Shown here: piece after piece, positions 1 through 8,764 of the stretch
Layout of the letters: the number at the start of each line of letters is the position of its first letter
Position numbering within the stretch: position 1 is the stretch's first letter
DNA from: Hyphomicrobiales bacterium
GTDB lineage: Bacteria; Pseudomonadota; Alphaproteobacteria; Rhizobiales; Rhizobiaceae
DNA: 39,202 bases
Assembly (NCBI GenBank): GCA_900471515.1
Contig: UCFC01000049.1
Coordinates: 15,176-54,377, forward strand
Direction of reading: 5' to 3'
The notes under the pieces: model-generated
What the model saw: the letters and a program-made list of their open reading frames with translations, nothing else
What the model was told of the DNA's origin: nothing
Database searches by the model: none
Program-made: the position numbers and the translations under genes

Positions 1-210
1 GCGGTGGCCGTGAAGCTGCTTGGCATAGCTGCTCCGTCTCTATCATACACCCTGGCTCGATGCGTTTCGATTGACGACGGCAGGCGCGCCTCTGCTCGGC
101 CGTGTCTTTTCGCTCTGGAATATTGTCGCCTATGCGATCGGCATCGCTGCGGCCTTGCTGCTTGATCCCATGCACTGGAAATCACCGCCGTCCGGCAATA
201 GCGGACAGCC
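1..210. other. Left edge, no gene assigned
   Basis: No gene can be supported here. A plus-strand reading frame beginning with TTG at 71 contains a hydrophobic stretch that could be one membrane helix. It has no Shine-Dalgarno sequence, it is preceded by a stop at 11-13, and from 211 it runs antisense through the end of msrQ. It could be the tail of a degraded membrane-protein gene, but that is a guess. Confidence 0.3.
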
Positions 211-870
211 TCACGATGCCGAGGAAGCGACGGCGCGGCCGCGTGTGCGCCCTTGGCCTTTCTTCCGGCTGCGCCCGATCGGCTTGTAGGACCGGTAGAG
301 GATCAGCGCGATGATAAGCCCGACATAAATATATTGCTCGAGGTCGAGAATCTTCGTCGACAGGGCAAAGTGCAGGGCTGCTGAGGCGGCAATAATGTAG
401 ACGAGCCGATGCAGCCAGATCCAGTTCTTGCCAAGCCTGCGGATCGAGACATTGTTGGAGGTGACGGCGAGCGGCACGAGCATGGCGAGGGCAGCCATGC
501 CGAACATGATGAAGGGGCGTTTGACCACGTCATCGATGACCGCCGCTATGTCCAGCGCCTGATCGAGCACCATGTAGACGGTGAAATGCATCAGCGCGTA
601 GTAGAAGGTCAGAAGACCGAGCGCGCGGCGATAGCGCAGATAGTTCCAGCCGAGGAGATCGCGGGCGGGCGTGACGGCAAGCGTCAGGATCAGGAAACGG
701 ATGGTCCAGATGCCGAGAAAGAGCTCGAATGTCTTCACCGGATCGGCGCCGAGCTGGTCCGTCGCGCCGAGATAGAAGTTCCAGGCGGCGGGCACGAGCC
801 CGACGGCATAGAGCAGCCAGACGGATGCCGGCTGCCAGCGTTTCGGGATGGCGAGCGAAAACGCCGTCAT
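211..870 (-). CDS. msrQ: MsrQ, haem-binding membrane subunit of the periplasmic methionine sulfoxide reductase
   Basis: This 219-residue protein has about six hydrophobic helices and is the ferric-reductase-like membrane partner of MsrP. In the family it binds haem b (and flavin) and passes electrons from the respiratory chain or a flavin reductase to MsrP, which repairs oxidised methionine in envelope proteins. Histidines inside helices, as in YYALMHF, WLHRLVY and ALHFAL, fit the haem ligands. The start ATG shares one base with the msrP stop (TGATG), so the two genes are translationally coupled. The last 25 residues are basic and low in complexity. The family call is secure from length, topology and partner. 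Confidence 0.93.
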   Translation of the reverse strand: MTAFSLAIPKRWQPASVWLLYAVGLVPAAWNFYLGATDQLGADPVKTFELFLGIWTIRFLILTLAVTPARDLLGWNYLRYRRALGLLTFYYALMHFTVYMVLDQALDIAAVIDDVVKRPFIMFGMAALAMLVPLAVTSNNVSIRRLGKNWIWLHRLVYIIAASAALHFALSTKILDLEQYIYVGLIIALILYRSYKPIGRSRKKGQGRTRGRAVASSAS

Positions 871-1817
871 CAGAAATTCACCCTCAGATCCATGCCGTCA
901 TAGAGGCTGGCAACCTCGTCGGCATAGCCGTTGAAGGGCAGGGTGGGATGGCGACTGGCGCCGAAGAAGCCGCTTTCGCCAATCCTTCGCTCGCTCGCCT
1001 GGCTCCAGCGCGGATGGTCGACAGCCGGATTGACGTTGGCATAGAAGCCGTATTCCTGCGGGTTCGTCACCTGCCAGGTGTTTTTCGGCTGCTGATCGGT
1101 CAGCGTGATGCGCACGATCGACTTAATGCCCTTGAACCCGTATTTCCAGGGCACGACGAGCCGAACCGGGGCGCCGTTCTGGTTCGGCAGCGTTTCGCCA
1201 TAGAGCCCGACGGCAAGCAGCGTCAGCGGATGGCGCGCCTCGTCCATGCGCAGGCCCTCGACATAGGGCCAGTCCAGCGACTGGAAGAAGCTGGCCTGGC
1301 CGGGCATCTCTTCGGGACGCACGACAGTCTCGAAGGCGACATATTTGGCGCTGCCCTGCGGCTCCACCTTGTCGAGCAGCGAAGCAAGCGGAAAGCCGTT
1401 CCACGGAATGACCATCGACCAGGCTTCCACGCAGCGCATGCGGTAAACGCGCTCCTCGATCGGAAATTCCTTCATCAGCGCCTCGATATCGAAGGTGCCG
1501 GGCTTGTTGACCATGCCGTCGACCTTGATCGTCCAGGGCAAAGGTTTGAACTTGTCGGAAAGCGCGGCCGGATCGCCCTTGTCGAGGCCGAATTCGTAGA
1601 AATTGTTGTAGGTGGTCACGTCCTTGAGCGGCGTCAGCTTCTCATCGACCGTGTACTTGCTCTTGACGGTGGTCAGCGCTGCCGCGCTCGCCTTGCCGGC
1701 GCCGTAGAGCGCGATCGCGCCGAACGCCGCGGCACCGAGAAATTCCCGGCGCTTCAGGTAGATCTCGCGCGGCGTGATTTCCGAAGAGCGGATCTTTGGC
1801 GGACGATAGGCTGGCAT
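870..1817 (-). CDS. msrP: MsrP, periplasmic molybdopterin-dependent methionine sulfoxide reductase catalytic subunit
   Basis: This 315-residue Tat substrate reduces methionine sulfoxide in periplasmic proteins. It has a twin-arginine signal (KRREFLG, residues 22-28) followed by a hydrophobic stretch and a likely cleavage site near ASA (43-45). The oxidoreductase molybdopterin-binding fold follows. Cys129 in MRCVEAW is the expected molybdenum ligand of the sulfite-oxidase-type family. The start is set by a strong AGGAGG at 1826-1831, 8 nt before the ATG. It is the first gene of the msrP-msrQ operon and faces ilvD across a 322-bp gap. Length and motifs match the family throughout. Confidence 0.95.
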   Translation of the reverse strand: MPAYRPPKIRSSEITPREIYLKRREFLGAAAFGAIALYGAGKASAAALTTVKSKYTVDEKLTPLKDVTTYNNFYEFGLDKGDPAALSDKFKPLPWTIKVDGMVNKPGTFDIEALMKEFPIEERVYRMRCVEAWSMVIPWNGFPLASLLDKVEPQGSAKYVAFETVVRPEEMPGQASFFQSLDWPYVEGLRMDEARHPLTLLAVGLYGETLPNQNGAPVRLVVPWKYGFKGIKSIVRITLTDQQPKNTWQVTNPQEYGFYANVNPAVDHPRWSQASERRIGESGFFGASRHPTLPFNGYADEVASLYDGMDLRVNF

Positions 1818-2139
1818 ATCGAATTCCTCCTGGGCGAGGGCGGCCCGTGTGAATTTTCAAACGCAAACAGCGCGCTTTGGATCAGTGTGTATGCCCTGAA
1901 TATTAGCGCGGAAAAGCCAATTTTTTGTGTTCGCCCGTGATGGAATAAACCGTAACAAAACCACGCTTGCGCTCGTATATGCCTGATGGTGCGGCCCGTA
2001 CCGCTTTGGGCATTCCCGGTAGTGACAGGTTGGGGCGATTGGATTAGGACAATTCCAAAAAGCAGCGACTGCCCGGCCTTCGCAAATCCCTTGCCGCCCC
2101 GCATCGCCAGACAATTCCTGGATATTGAGGAAGATACCG
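1818..2139. other. Divergent intergenic region msrP / ilvD
   Basis: These 322 bp must hold the promoters for msrP (leftward) and ilvD (rightward). I see no convincing sigma-70 pair, riboswitch or attenuator and no credible small gene. An ilvD-side leader peptide rich in Ile, Val or Leu was looked for and not found. Confidence 0.4.
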
Positions 2140-3978
2140 ATGCCAGCTTATCGTTCCAGAACCACGACCCACGGCCGCAACATGGCGGGCGCGCGCGGCC
2201 TTTGGCGCGCTACGGGCATGAAGGATTCGGATTTTGGCAAGCCGATCATCGCGGTGGTGAACTCCTTCACCCAGTTCGTCCCCGGCCACGTTCACCTCAA
2301 GGATCTCGGCCAGCTCGTCGCCCGCGAAATCGAAGCGGCCGGTGGTGTTGCCAAGGAGTTCAACACGATCGCCGTCGACGACGGCATCGCCATGGGCCAT
2401 GACGGCATGCTCTATTCGCTGCCTTCGCGCGAGCTGATCGCCGACAGCGTCGAATACATGGTCAATGCCCACTGCGCCGACGCCATGGTCTGCATCTCCA
2501 ACTGCGACAAGATCACTCCCGGCATGCTGATGGCCTCGCTTCGCCTCAACATCCCGACCATCTTCGTTTCCGGCGGCCCGATGGAAGCCGGCAAGGTCGT
2601 GCTGCACGGCAAGACCCATGCGCTCGATCTCGTCGACGCCATGGTGGCGGCCGCCGACGACAAGATCTCCGATGAGGACGTCAAGGTCATCGAGCGTTCG
2701 GCCTGTCCGACCTGCGGTTCGTGCTCCGGCATGTTTACCGCAAACTCCATGAACTGCCTGACGGAAGCACTCGGCCTGTCGCTGCCCGGCAACGGTTCGA
2801 CGCTGGCAACGCATGCCGACCGCAAGCGCCTCTTCGTCGAGGCCGGCCACCTGATCGTCGATCTCGCCCGCCGCTATTACGAGCAGGAGGACGAGAAGGT
2901 CCTGCCGCGCACCATCGCCTCCAAGCAGGCCTTCGAGAACGCCATGGCGCTCGATATCGCCATGGGCGGCTCCACCAACACGGTTCTGCACATTCTGGCG
3001 GCCGCCCATGAGGGGGAGGTGGATTTCACCATGGCCGACATCGACGCGCTGTCGCGCCGCGTTCCCTGCCTTTCCAAGGTCGCGCCGGCCAAGTCCGACG
3101 TGCACATGGAAGACGTCCACCGCGCCGGCGGCATCATGTCGATCCTCGGCGAACTCGACAAGGGCGGCCTGCTCAATCGCGATTGCCCGACGGTCCATGC
3201 CGAAACGCTGGGTGATGCGATCGACCGCTGGGACATTACCCGCACCAACAGCGAGACGGTGCGCAAGTTCTACCGCGCCGCGCCGGGCGGCATCCCGACC
3301 CAGGTGGCCTTCAGCCAGGAAGCGCGCTGGGACGAACTCGACACGGACCGCGTCGGCGGCGTCATCCGCTCGGTCGAGCATCCTTTCTCCAAGGATGGCG
3401 GCCTTGCCGTTCTCAAGGGCAATCTTGCGGTCGACGGCTGCATCGTGAAGACGGCCGGCGTCGATGAATCGATCCTGAAATTCTCCGGCCCGGCCAAGGT
3501 CTTCGAAAGCCAGGACGCCGCCGTCAAGGGCATTCTGGGCAACGAGGTCGTGGCCGGCGATGTCGTCGTCATCCGCTACGAAGGCCCGAAGGGCGGCCCC
3601 GGCATGCAGGAAATGCTCTATCCGACGAGCTACCTGAAGTCGAAGGGCCTCGGCAAGGCTTGCGCGCTGATCACCGACGGCCGCTTTTCCGGCGGCACGT
3701 CAGGTCTCTCGATCGGTCATGCATCGCCGGAAGCCGCCAATGGCGGCACGATCGGCCTCGTGCGCCCGGGCGACATGATCGACATCGACATCCCGAACCG
3801 CACGATCAGCCTGCGCGTCAGCGATGCCGAACTTGCCGCTCGTCGCGCCGAGCAGGACCAGAAGGGCTGGCATCCGGCTGAGCCGCGCAAGCGCAACGTC
3901 TCCACCGCGCTCAAGGCCTATGCGGCCTTCGCGACCAGCGCCGACCGCGGCGCCGTTCGCGACCTGAACGCGCGCTAA
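2140..3978 (+). CDS. ilvD: Dihydroxy-acid dehydratase
   Basis: IlvD dehydrates 2,3-dihydroxy-isovalerate and 2,3-dihydroxy-3-methylvalerate to the 2-keto acids, the third shared step of valine, leucine and isoleucine synthesis. The 612-residue protein begins MPAYRSRTTTHGRNMAGARG, like the enterobacterial enzyme. It carries the iron-sulfur cysteines in CISNCDK and in ACPTCGSCSGMF, and a glycine-rich C-terminal part (GRFSGGTSG). The ATG at 2140 is chosen because it gives the family N-terminus and follows GAGGAAG (from 2127); the upstream TTG at 2125 adds five residues with no homology. It is transcribed alone and ends in a strong hairpin at 4002. Confidence 0.97.
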   Translation: MPAYRSRTTTHGRNMAGARGLWRATGMKDSDFGKPIIAVVNSFTQFVPGHVHLKDLGQLVAREIEAAGGVAKEFNTIAVDDGIAMGHDGMLYSLPSRELIADSVEYMVNAHCADAMVCISNCDKITPGMLMASLRLNIPTIFVSGGPMEAGKVVLHGKTHALDLVDAMVAAADDKISDEDVKVIERSACPTCGSCSGMFTANSMNCLTEALGLSLPGNGSTLATHADRKRLFVEAGHLIVDLARRYYEQEDEKVLPRTIASKQAFENAMALDIAMGGSTNTVLHILAAAHEGEVDFTMADIDALSRRVPCLSKVAPAKSDVHMEDVHRAGGIMSILGELDKGGLLNRDCPTVHAETLGDAIDRWDITRTNSETVRKFYRAAPGGIPTQVAFSQEARWDELDTDRVGGVIRSVEHPFSKDGGLAVLKGNLAVDGCIVKTAGVDESILKFSGPAKVFESQDAAVKGILGNEVVAGDVVVIRYEGPKGGPGMQEMLYPTSYLKSKGLGKACALITDGRFSGGTSGLSIGHASPEAANGGTIGLVRPGDMIDIDIPNRTISLRVSDAELAARRAEQDQKGWHPAEPRKRNVSTALKAYAAFATSADRGAVRDLNAR

Positions 3979-4001
3979 ACTGTCCTGTTGAGGAATGCCT
4001 G

Positions 4002-4031
4002 GAGCCGCTGACGACGAGTCAGCGGCTCTTT
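4002..4031 (+). terminator. Rho-independent terminator of ilvD
   Basis: A perfect 10-bp stem (GAGCCGCTGA at 4002-4011 with TCAGCGGCTC at 4019-4028) encloses a 7-nt loop and is followed by TTT. It lies 23 nt after the ilvD stop. On the opposite strand there is no T run, so it serves ilvD rather than the convergent gene. Confidence 0.85.
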
Positions 4032-4036
4032 CGGCT

Positions 4037-4441
4037 TCACAGATGCCGCGTCTCCGCCGGCACGGTCCACCAGCTGTTGTTCCTGCCATCGAAATATTCC
4101 ACCGGCGCTTCGGCAAGCTCGGCGGGATCGAGATCGTCCAGGCAGGCGAGATTGATCGACACATAAGCGCCGCCGACGGCCTCGACGTAGCCGTCCCCAT
4201 AGGCCGCCACCCCGCAATTGGCGCAGAACCTGTGATGGCCGGACAATGTGCCGAACTGGTAGTCGCTGATGCCGGTTTCCTCGCAGAGAAGGCGGAAGTC
4301 CTCGGGCTTGATATTGGCGCCCCAGTAGCGGCGCTTCCAGCAGATCGAGCAGTTGCACTTTCCCGTCCCTGCCTGCAGGTCTATATCGGCCTCGTAGCGG
4401 ATCCGGCCGCAATGGCAGCTTCCGTGATAGGTCTTCTTCAT
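4037..4441 (-). CDS. GFA/Mss4-fold zinc-binding protein (glutathione-dependent formaldehyde-activating family)
   Basis: This 134-residue protein has the cysteine pattern of the GFA family: CHCG near residue 9, CNCSIC near residue 30 and CANCG near residue 73, which hold one or two zinc ions. Named members react with formaldehyde and glutathione, but most family members have no proven activity, so the substrate is unknown. The start ATG follows AAGGAGGAG. It is divergent from a MarR regulator, and two mirrored operators fill the 75-bp gap, so it is very probably a target of that regulator. A role in handling a reactive electrophile is inference. Confidence 0.85.
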   Translation of the reverse strand: MKKTYHGSCHCGRIRYEADIDLQAGTGKCNCSICWKRRYWGANIKPEDFRLLCEETGISDYQFGTLSGHHRFCANCGVAAYGDGYVEAVGGAYVSINLACLDDLDPAELAEAPVEYFDGRNNSWWTVPAETRHL

Positions 4442-4471
4442 GTGCTCCTCCTTGCGTGTTACTGCATCGTA

Positions 4472-4487
4472 TGACAACATATTGTCA
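4472..4487. promoter_or_regulatory. MarR-type operator, copy 1
   Basis: The site is TGACAACATATTGTCA: 6-bp inverted arms TGACAA/TTGTCA around CATA. It lies between the divergent GFA-like and MarR genes and is the reverse complement of the second copy at 4499. Length and position are typical of MarR sites. Confidence 0.8.
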
Positions 4488-4498
4488 TTATCGGTGAG

Positions 4499-4514
4499 TG
4501 ACAATATGTTGTCA
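4499..4514. promoter_or_regulatory. MarR-type operator, copy 2
   Basis: The site is TGACAATATGTTGTCA, the exact reverse complement of copy 1, centred 27 bp from it. It ends 2 nt before the ATG of the regulator and fills the place where a Shine-Dalgarno sequence would be. A bound dimer would cover the start of the regulator gene, implying autorepression. Confidence 0.8.
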
Positions 4515-4516
4515 AG

Positions 4517-4969
4517 ATGACGAAAAACCGTACCCCTGACGGCGACGCCTTTGCCGCCCTTTCCATCGCGGTCCTTCGCCTTTCCGCCCATTTGCAGGCC
4601 GAGGGCGATGCGCTTGCCAAACCCGCCGGGCAGACCAGCGCGCGCTGGCAGGTCCTTGCCGCTGCCGATCACGCGCCGATGTCGGTTGCCGACGCGGCGC
4701 GGGCGCTCGGTCTGGCGCGCCAGGGCGTGCAGCGCATCGCCGACCTCCTGGAGGGAGAAGGGCTGATTGCCTACCGCACCAACCCGGTCCATCAGCGCGC
4801 CAAGCTGATGGTGTTGACGGAGGCAGGAAAGAGGGCGCTTGCCGACATTTCCGCCCGCCAGGCCGTCTGGGCAGACGAACATGGCGCCATCTATGGCGAG
4901 GAAAGGCTGCGCCAGGCCGCCAGCCTCATCAACGAGGTGATTGCCGGTTTCGAGGGCCGGGCAGATTGA
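4517..4969 (+). CDS. MarR family transcriptional regulator
   Basis: This 150-residue winged-helix regulator has the MarR layout: an N-terminal dimer helix, a helix-turn-helix (MSVADAARALGLARQGVQRI, about residues 55-74), a wing with the basic segment NPVHQRAKLMVLT, and C-terminal dimer helices. It probably represses itself and the divergent GFA-like gene through the two 16-bp sites in front of it. The ATG at 4517 has no ribosome binding site because the operator occupies that space, so translation may be leaderless. The inducer is unknown. Confidence 0.92.
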   Translation: MTKNRTPDGDAFAALSIAVLRLSAHLQAEGDALAKPAGQTSARWQVLAAADHAPMSVADAARALGLARQGVQRIADLLEGEGLIAYRTNPVHQRAKLMVLTEAGKRALADISARQAVWADEHGAIYGEERLRQAASLINEVIAGFEGRAD

Positions 4970-4975
4970 ACATTC

Positions 4976-5326
4976 TCAGAGGGGACGATTGATGTTCCTG
5001 TAGGTCCCGTCGAGCTGTTTCAGCCGCTCCTGGTAAGCGGCGCCAATGCAGGCGGCATCCGCGCCGCAGGCCTGCCGCTTCTTCAGCCAGGCGGTCTGCT
5101 CATCCTGCAGCGTGCCGCGCGCGCCCATGGCGAGCAGGCCGGACAGCAGCTCGAAGGTCGTCACCATCTTCACATCGGCATCGTTGAGCGACCGGTTCTC
5201 ACAGATCACCTTCTCATCCGGCTGCAAGGCCTTTGCATCGCAATCGAAGCTCGCCGCCTGTGCGCCGTGCGGTGCAAATGCGAAAAGCGCAGCACAGGCT
5301 GCGGCTGCTGGAATGGTGCTCTTCAT
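4976..5326 (-). CDS. Secreted LprI-like protein (DUF1311)
   Basis: This 116-residue protein has a signal peptide (residues 1 to about 24, ending GAQA). The mature domain has the DUF1311/LprI pattern: FDCDAKA near the start, then ICENRSLNDADVKM, WLKKRQAC and a final cysteine in ADAACIG, giving four cysteines for two disulfides. Some LprI-domain proteins inhibit host lysozyme; here that is only a possibility. The start is set by GGGAGAG 7 nt before the ATG. It is convergent with the MarR gene, 6 bp apart, and divergent from degP. Confidence 0.8.
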   Translation of the reverse strand: MKSTIPAAAACAALFAFAPHGAQAASFDCDAKALQPDEKVICENRSLNDADVKMVTTFELLSGLLAMGARGTLQDEQTAWLKKRQACGADAACIGAAYQERLKQLDGTYRNINRPL

Positions 5327-5605
5327 GATCTCTCCCACTGCAAGAAAGCTCGGTTGCGGCCCCACGGCAAAGATGATGCAGGTCCGTTTTATGGCAAGGA
5401 TCAGACCCGTCTTCCTGTCATCAAGACGACGTCCCCATGTGGTGACAGCCTTCTGCTTTTGAGCTTGGATATCAGCGACATGCCGGACTTTTCTGATTCG
5501 GATTCGCGAATCCGTGATGCCTCGATCTTCCATGCTTCCGCCCTCTTTCCTTTCTAGCGTCGGGCGCTACAACATTTTTCGTGAAAGCATTTCAAAAGGA
5601 TTCCC

Positions 5606-7006
5606 ATGCAAGGCCTGTTCAAACACGCCTCCGTTTCTCTCCTGGCATTGACGCTCCTGCTGCCGGCCGTTGCCGAAGCGCAGACCAGGACCGTGCCGGA
5701 AAGCCAGATGCAGATGCAGCTTTCCTTCGCGCCGCTGGTCAGGCAGACGGCGGGCGCCGTCGTCAATGTCTATGCCGAAAAGACCGTCCAGCGTCAGTCG
5801 CCCTTTGCCGGCGATCCCTTCTTCGAGCAGTTCTTCGGCCAGCAGATGCCGAATCGCACCGAAAAGCAGTCTTCGCTCGGCTCCGGTGTCATCGTCGAGG
5901 CGAACGGTACCGTCGTGACCAACAATCACGTCATCGAAGGCGCCGATGACATCAAGGTGGCGCTCTCCGACGGCCGCGAGTTCCCCTGCAAGGTCGTGCT
6001 GCGCGACGACCGCGTCGATCTTGCGGTGCTGAAGATCGACAGTAAGGCCGATTTTCCGACATTGCCGATCGGCAATTCCGATGCGGTGGAAGTGGGCGAT
6101 CTCGTGCTGGCCATCGGCAATCCCTTCGGTGTCGGCCAGACGGTGACGAGCGGCATCGTGTCCGCACTGGCGCGCAACCAGGTCGTCAAGAACGAGTTCG
6201 GCTTCTTCATCCAGACGGATGCCTCGATCAATCCCGGCAATTCCGGCGGCGCGCTGATGAACATGAAGGGCGAGCTGATCGGCATCAATACGGCGATCTT
6301 CTCGCGCGGCGGCGGCTCGAACGGCATCGGTTTTGCCATTCCCGCCAATCTCGTCAAGGTCTTCCTCGCCTCGGCCGATTCCGGCGTCAAATCCTTCGAA
6401 CGGCCCTATATCGGGGCGAGCTTCGATCCGGTGACGTCAGAAGTTGCCGATGCGCTCGGCCTCGACAAGGCGCGCGGCGCGCTGATTGCCAAGGTCACTG
6501 CAGACAGTCCCGCAGCCAGGGCCGGCCTCAGGGCGGGCGAGGTCGTCACCGCTGTCGATGGCGTCCCGGTGGAACATCCGGATGCGCTTCTTTATCGGCT
6601 GACGACGGCCGGCCTCGGAAAGTCGGCCAACCTGACGGTCGTGGAGAACGGGCGCGAGCAGCAGGTGACGCTTGCCCTTGCCCGCGCGCCGGAAACCCGG
6701 CCGCGCGATCAGCGCACGATCGGCGGACGCACGCCCTTTACCGGTGCGGTCGTGGAAAACCTTTCGCCGCGTGTGGCCGACGAGCTGAGGATGCCGCTCG
6801 ATTCGACCGGTGTGGTGATCTCCGACGTCCAAGGCGGGTCTCCCGCTTCCCGCCTCGGCTTCGAGCCGAAGGATATCATCGTGTCCATCAACGGGGCGGA
6901 AGTGAAAACCAGCCGCGACCTGCAGGAGATCGCCGATTCCGATCCGGGCCTCTGGCGCGTCGAGATCGAGCGCGATGGCCAGCGCATCAGGCAGTTCTTC
7001 CGATGA
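5606..7006 (+). CDS. degP: Periplasmic serine protease/chaperone of the Do (DegP/HtrA) family
   Basis: DegP-type proteins degrade or hold misfolded proteins in the periplasm. The 466-residue protein has a signal peptide (cleavage near AEA, residues 23-25), a trypsin-like domain with the triad His108 (TNNHVI), Asp138 (RVDLAVLK) and Ser213 (NPGNSGGA), and two PDZ domains (about 265-350 and 375-460). The start follows AAAGGA at 5595-5600. Its stop overlaps the ATG of rarA (ATGA), so the two are cotranscribed. The regulon was not identified from the promoter sequence. Confidence 0.95.
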   Translation: MQGLFKHASVSLLALTLLLPAVAEAQTRTVPESQMQMQLSFAPLVRQTAGAVVNVYAEKTVQRQSPFAGDPFFEQFFGQQMPNRTEKQSSLGSGVIVEANGTVVTNNHVIEGADDIKVALSDGREFPCKVVLRDDRVDLAVLKIDSKADFPTLPIGNSDAVEVGDLVLAIGNPFGVGQTVTSGIVSALARNQVVKNEFGFFIQTDASINPGNSGGALMNMKGELIGINTAIFSRGGGSNGIGFAIPANLVKVFLASADSGVKSFERPYIGASFDPVTSEVADALGLDKARGALIAKVTADSPAARAGLRAGEVVTAVDGVPVEHPDALLYRLTTAGLGKSANLTVVENGREQQVTLALARAPETRPRDQRTIGGRTPFTGAVVENLSPRVADELRMPLDSTGVVISDVQGGSPASRLGFEPKDIIVSINGAEVKTSRDLQEIADSDPGLWRVEIERDGQRIRQFFR

Positions 7007-8319
7007 GTGACGATCTCTTCGCGCCGCGTGTTCCGGAAGAAGTCGCCAGCCGGCGGCCGCTTGCCGATCGCCTGCGGCCGAAGACGCTCGGCGAAGTCAC
7101 CGGTCAGGAACATCTGACCGGCGAGGATGGCGTTCTGCGCCGGATGATCGCGAGCGGTTCGCTTGGCTCCATGATTTTCTGGGGTCCGCCCGGAACCGGA
7201 AAGACCACGGTCGCCCGCCTGTTGTCGGGCGAGGCGGGCCTGGCGTTCGAACAGATCTCGGCGATCTTCTCCGGTGTCGCCGATCTGAAGAAGGTCTTCG
7301 AGGCTGCCCGCATGCGCCGCATGGACGGCCGCCAGACGCTGCTCTTCGTCGATGAGATCCATCGCTTCAACCGCGCCCAGCAGGATAGTTTCCTGCCGGT
7401 CATGGAGGACGGCACCGTCATCCTCGTCGGCGCCACCACGGAAAACCCGTCCTTCGAGCTCAATGCCGCTCTCTTGTCGCGTGCGCGCGTGCTGACCTTC
7501 AAGTCGCATGACGAAGAAAGCCTCGAGGAATTGCTGAAACGAGCCGAAACGGTCGAGGCAAGGCCGCTGCCGCTCACCGAAGACGCGCGCGCCAGCCTGA
7601 TCCGCATGGCCGATGGCGACGGCCGCGCGGTGTTGACGCTGGCCGAGGAAGTCTGGCGCGCAGCCCGCGAGGGCGAAACTTTCGACACGGAAGGCCTGAC
7701 GCGCATCGTCCAGCGCCGCGCCCCCGTCTACGACAAGGCCCAGGACGGTCACTACAATCTGATCTCCGCACTTCACAAGTCGGTCCGCGGCTCCGACCCC
7801 GATGCCGCACTCTACTATCTCGCCCGCATGTTCGATGCCGGCGAGGACCCGCTCTATCTCGGCCGGCGGCTGGTGCGCATGGCGGTGGAGGATATCGGGC
7901 TTGCCGATCCGCAGGCGCTGGTCATCTGCAACGCCGCAAAGGACGCCTATGATTACCTGGGCTCGCCCGAGGGCGAACTCGCGCTTGCGGAGGCCTGCGT
8001 CTATCTCGCGACCGCTCCGAAATCGAATGCCGTCTATAACGCCTTCAAGGCGGCGACGATCGCCGCCAAGCAGAACGGTTCGCTCCTGCCGCCGAAACAT
8101 ATTCTCAATGCGCCGACCAAGCTGATGAAGGGCGAGGGATATGGCGAAGGCTACCGTTACGACCATGACGAGCCGGATGCCTTCTCCGGCCAGGATTATT
8201 TCCCGGAAAAGATGGGCCGTCAGACCTTCTACGATCCGCCCGAACGCGGTTTCGAGCGCGAGATCCGCAAGCGGCTGGACTGGTGGGCGAAGCTTCGCAA
8301 GGAGCGCAATCCCCGCTGA
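7003..8319 (+). CDS. rarA: Replication-associated recombination protein A (RarA/MgsA, AAA+ ATPase)
   Basis: RarA is a tetrameric AAA+ ATPase related to clamp-loader subunits and to eukaryotic WRNIP1. It acts at stalled replication forks together with SSB. The 438-residue protein has Walker A GPPGTGKTT at 61-69, Walker B LLFVDEIHR, sensor 1 GATTENPSFE, an arginine-finger region LLSRARVL, and the C-terminal tetramerisation part with SPEGELALAEA and the late KGEGYGEGYRYDHD segment typical of the family. It overlaps degP by 4 nt. The pairing looks like shared transcription rather than shared function. Confidence 0.96.
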   Translation: MSDDLFAPRVPEEVASRRPLADRLRPKTLGEVTGQEHLTGEDGVLRRMIASGSLGSMIFWGPPGTGKTTVARLLSGEAGLAFEQISAIFSGVADLKKVFEAARMRRMDGRQTLLFVDEIHRFNRAQQDSFLPVMEDGTVILVGATTENPSFELNAALLSRARVLTFKSHDEESLEELLKRAETVEARPLPLTEDARASLIRMADGDGRAVLTLAEEVWRAAREGETFDTEGLTRIVQRRAPVYDKAQDGHYNLISALHKSVRGSDPDAALYYLARMFDAGEDPLYLGRRLVRMAVEDIGLADPQALVICNAAKDAYDYLGSPEGELALAEACVYLATAPKSNAVYNAFKAATIAAKQNGSLLPPKHILNAPTKLMKGEGYGEGYRYDHDEPDAFSGQDYFPEKMGRQTFYDPPERGFEREIRKRLDWWAKLRKERNPR

Positions 8320-8337
8320 AACCGGGCCGCGCTGAGA

Positions 8338-8640
8338 TCAGGCGCGCTTCTGCGCGGCCGGGGCGGCGATCAGCTTGACGGAGGAATCCGCCAGTCCGTG
8401 ATGGCCTTCCATATCGACGACGATATGCCAGTGCCCGCTTTCGGGAATGGCGAGCCTGACCGGCGACTTGCGCGCGACACCGCCGATATATTTGAAGTCG
8501 AGCACTTCGGTGAACCGCTGAAAATTCGGTGCCGTCATCAGCCGCACATTGTTCACGGCGCTCAGCGACACCTCGATGATCGTTCCGGCGCGCTGTTCCT
8601 TGAGATCATAATGGGTGAAGCGGAAGTTCGGTTTCGGCAT
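8338..8640 (-). CDS. DUF1883 domain protein
   Basis: This 100-residue protein matches the DUF1883 pattern: FTHYDLKEQRAGTIIEVSLS near the start, NVRLMTAPNF in the middle, then GGVARKSPVRLAIP and HWHIVVDMEGH. The family is common in rhizobia. Some members are fused to TIR domains, but this one stands alone. No catalytic motif is seen and the function is unknown. The start at 8640 is chosen for the family N-terminus; the upstream Shine-Dalgarno is weak. It is convergent with rarA (18 bp between stops). Confidence 0.85.
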   Translation of the reverse strand: MPKPNFRFTHYDLKEQRAGTIIEVSLSAVNNVRLMTAPNFQRFTEVLDFKYIGGVARKSPVRLAIPESGHWHIVVDMEGHHGLADSSVKLIAAPAAQKRA

Positions 8641-8722
8641 AGGTCTCGCGGCATATGAAGTCTCTGTATGCGGGACTTTATCAGGACGCGAGTTAAGGAA
8701 AAGTTGGAAATCGGCGCAGCGA

Positions 8723-8758
8723 TGCCGTTCCTGCTGTGCCAAAATGGCAGGAACGGCA
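8723..8758. repeat. 12-bp perfect hairpin between two minus-strand genes
   Basis: TGCCGTTCCTGC (8723-8734) pairs exactly with GCAGGAACGGCA (8747-8758) around a 12-nt loop. The hairpin lies just after the minus-strand gene ending at 8765. Neither strand has a T run after the stem, so it is not a standard intrinsic terminator. It could stabilise an mRNA end, be an operator, or belong to a small RNA. Confidence 0.6.
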
Positions 8759-8764
8759 CAGTAT

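Noticed and set aside
71..289. Plus-strand ORF at the left edge
   Set aside because: No ribosome binding site, antisense to the end of msrQ over its second half; only the hydrophobic segment is suggestive.
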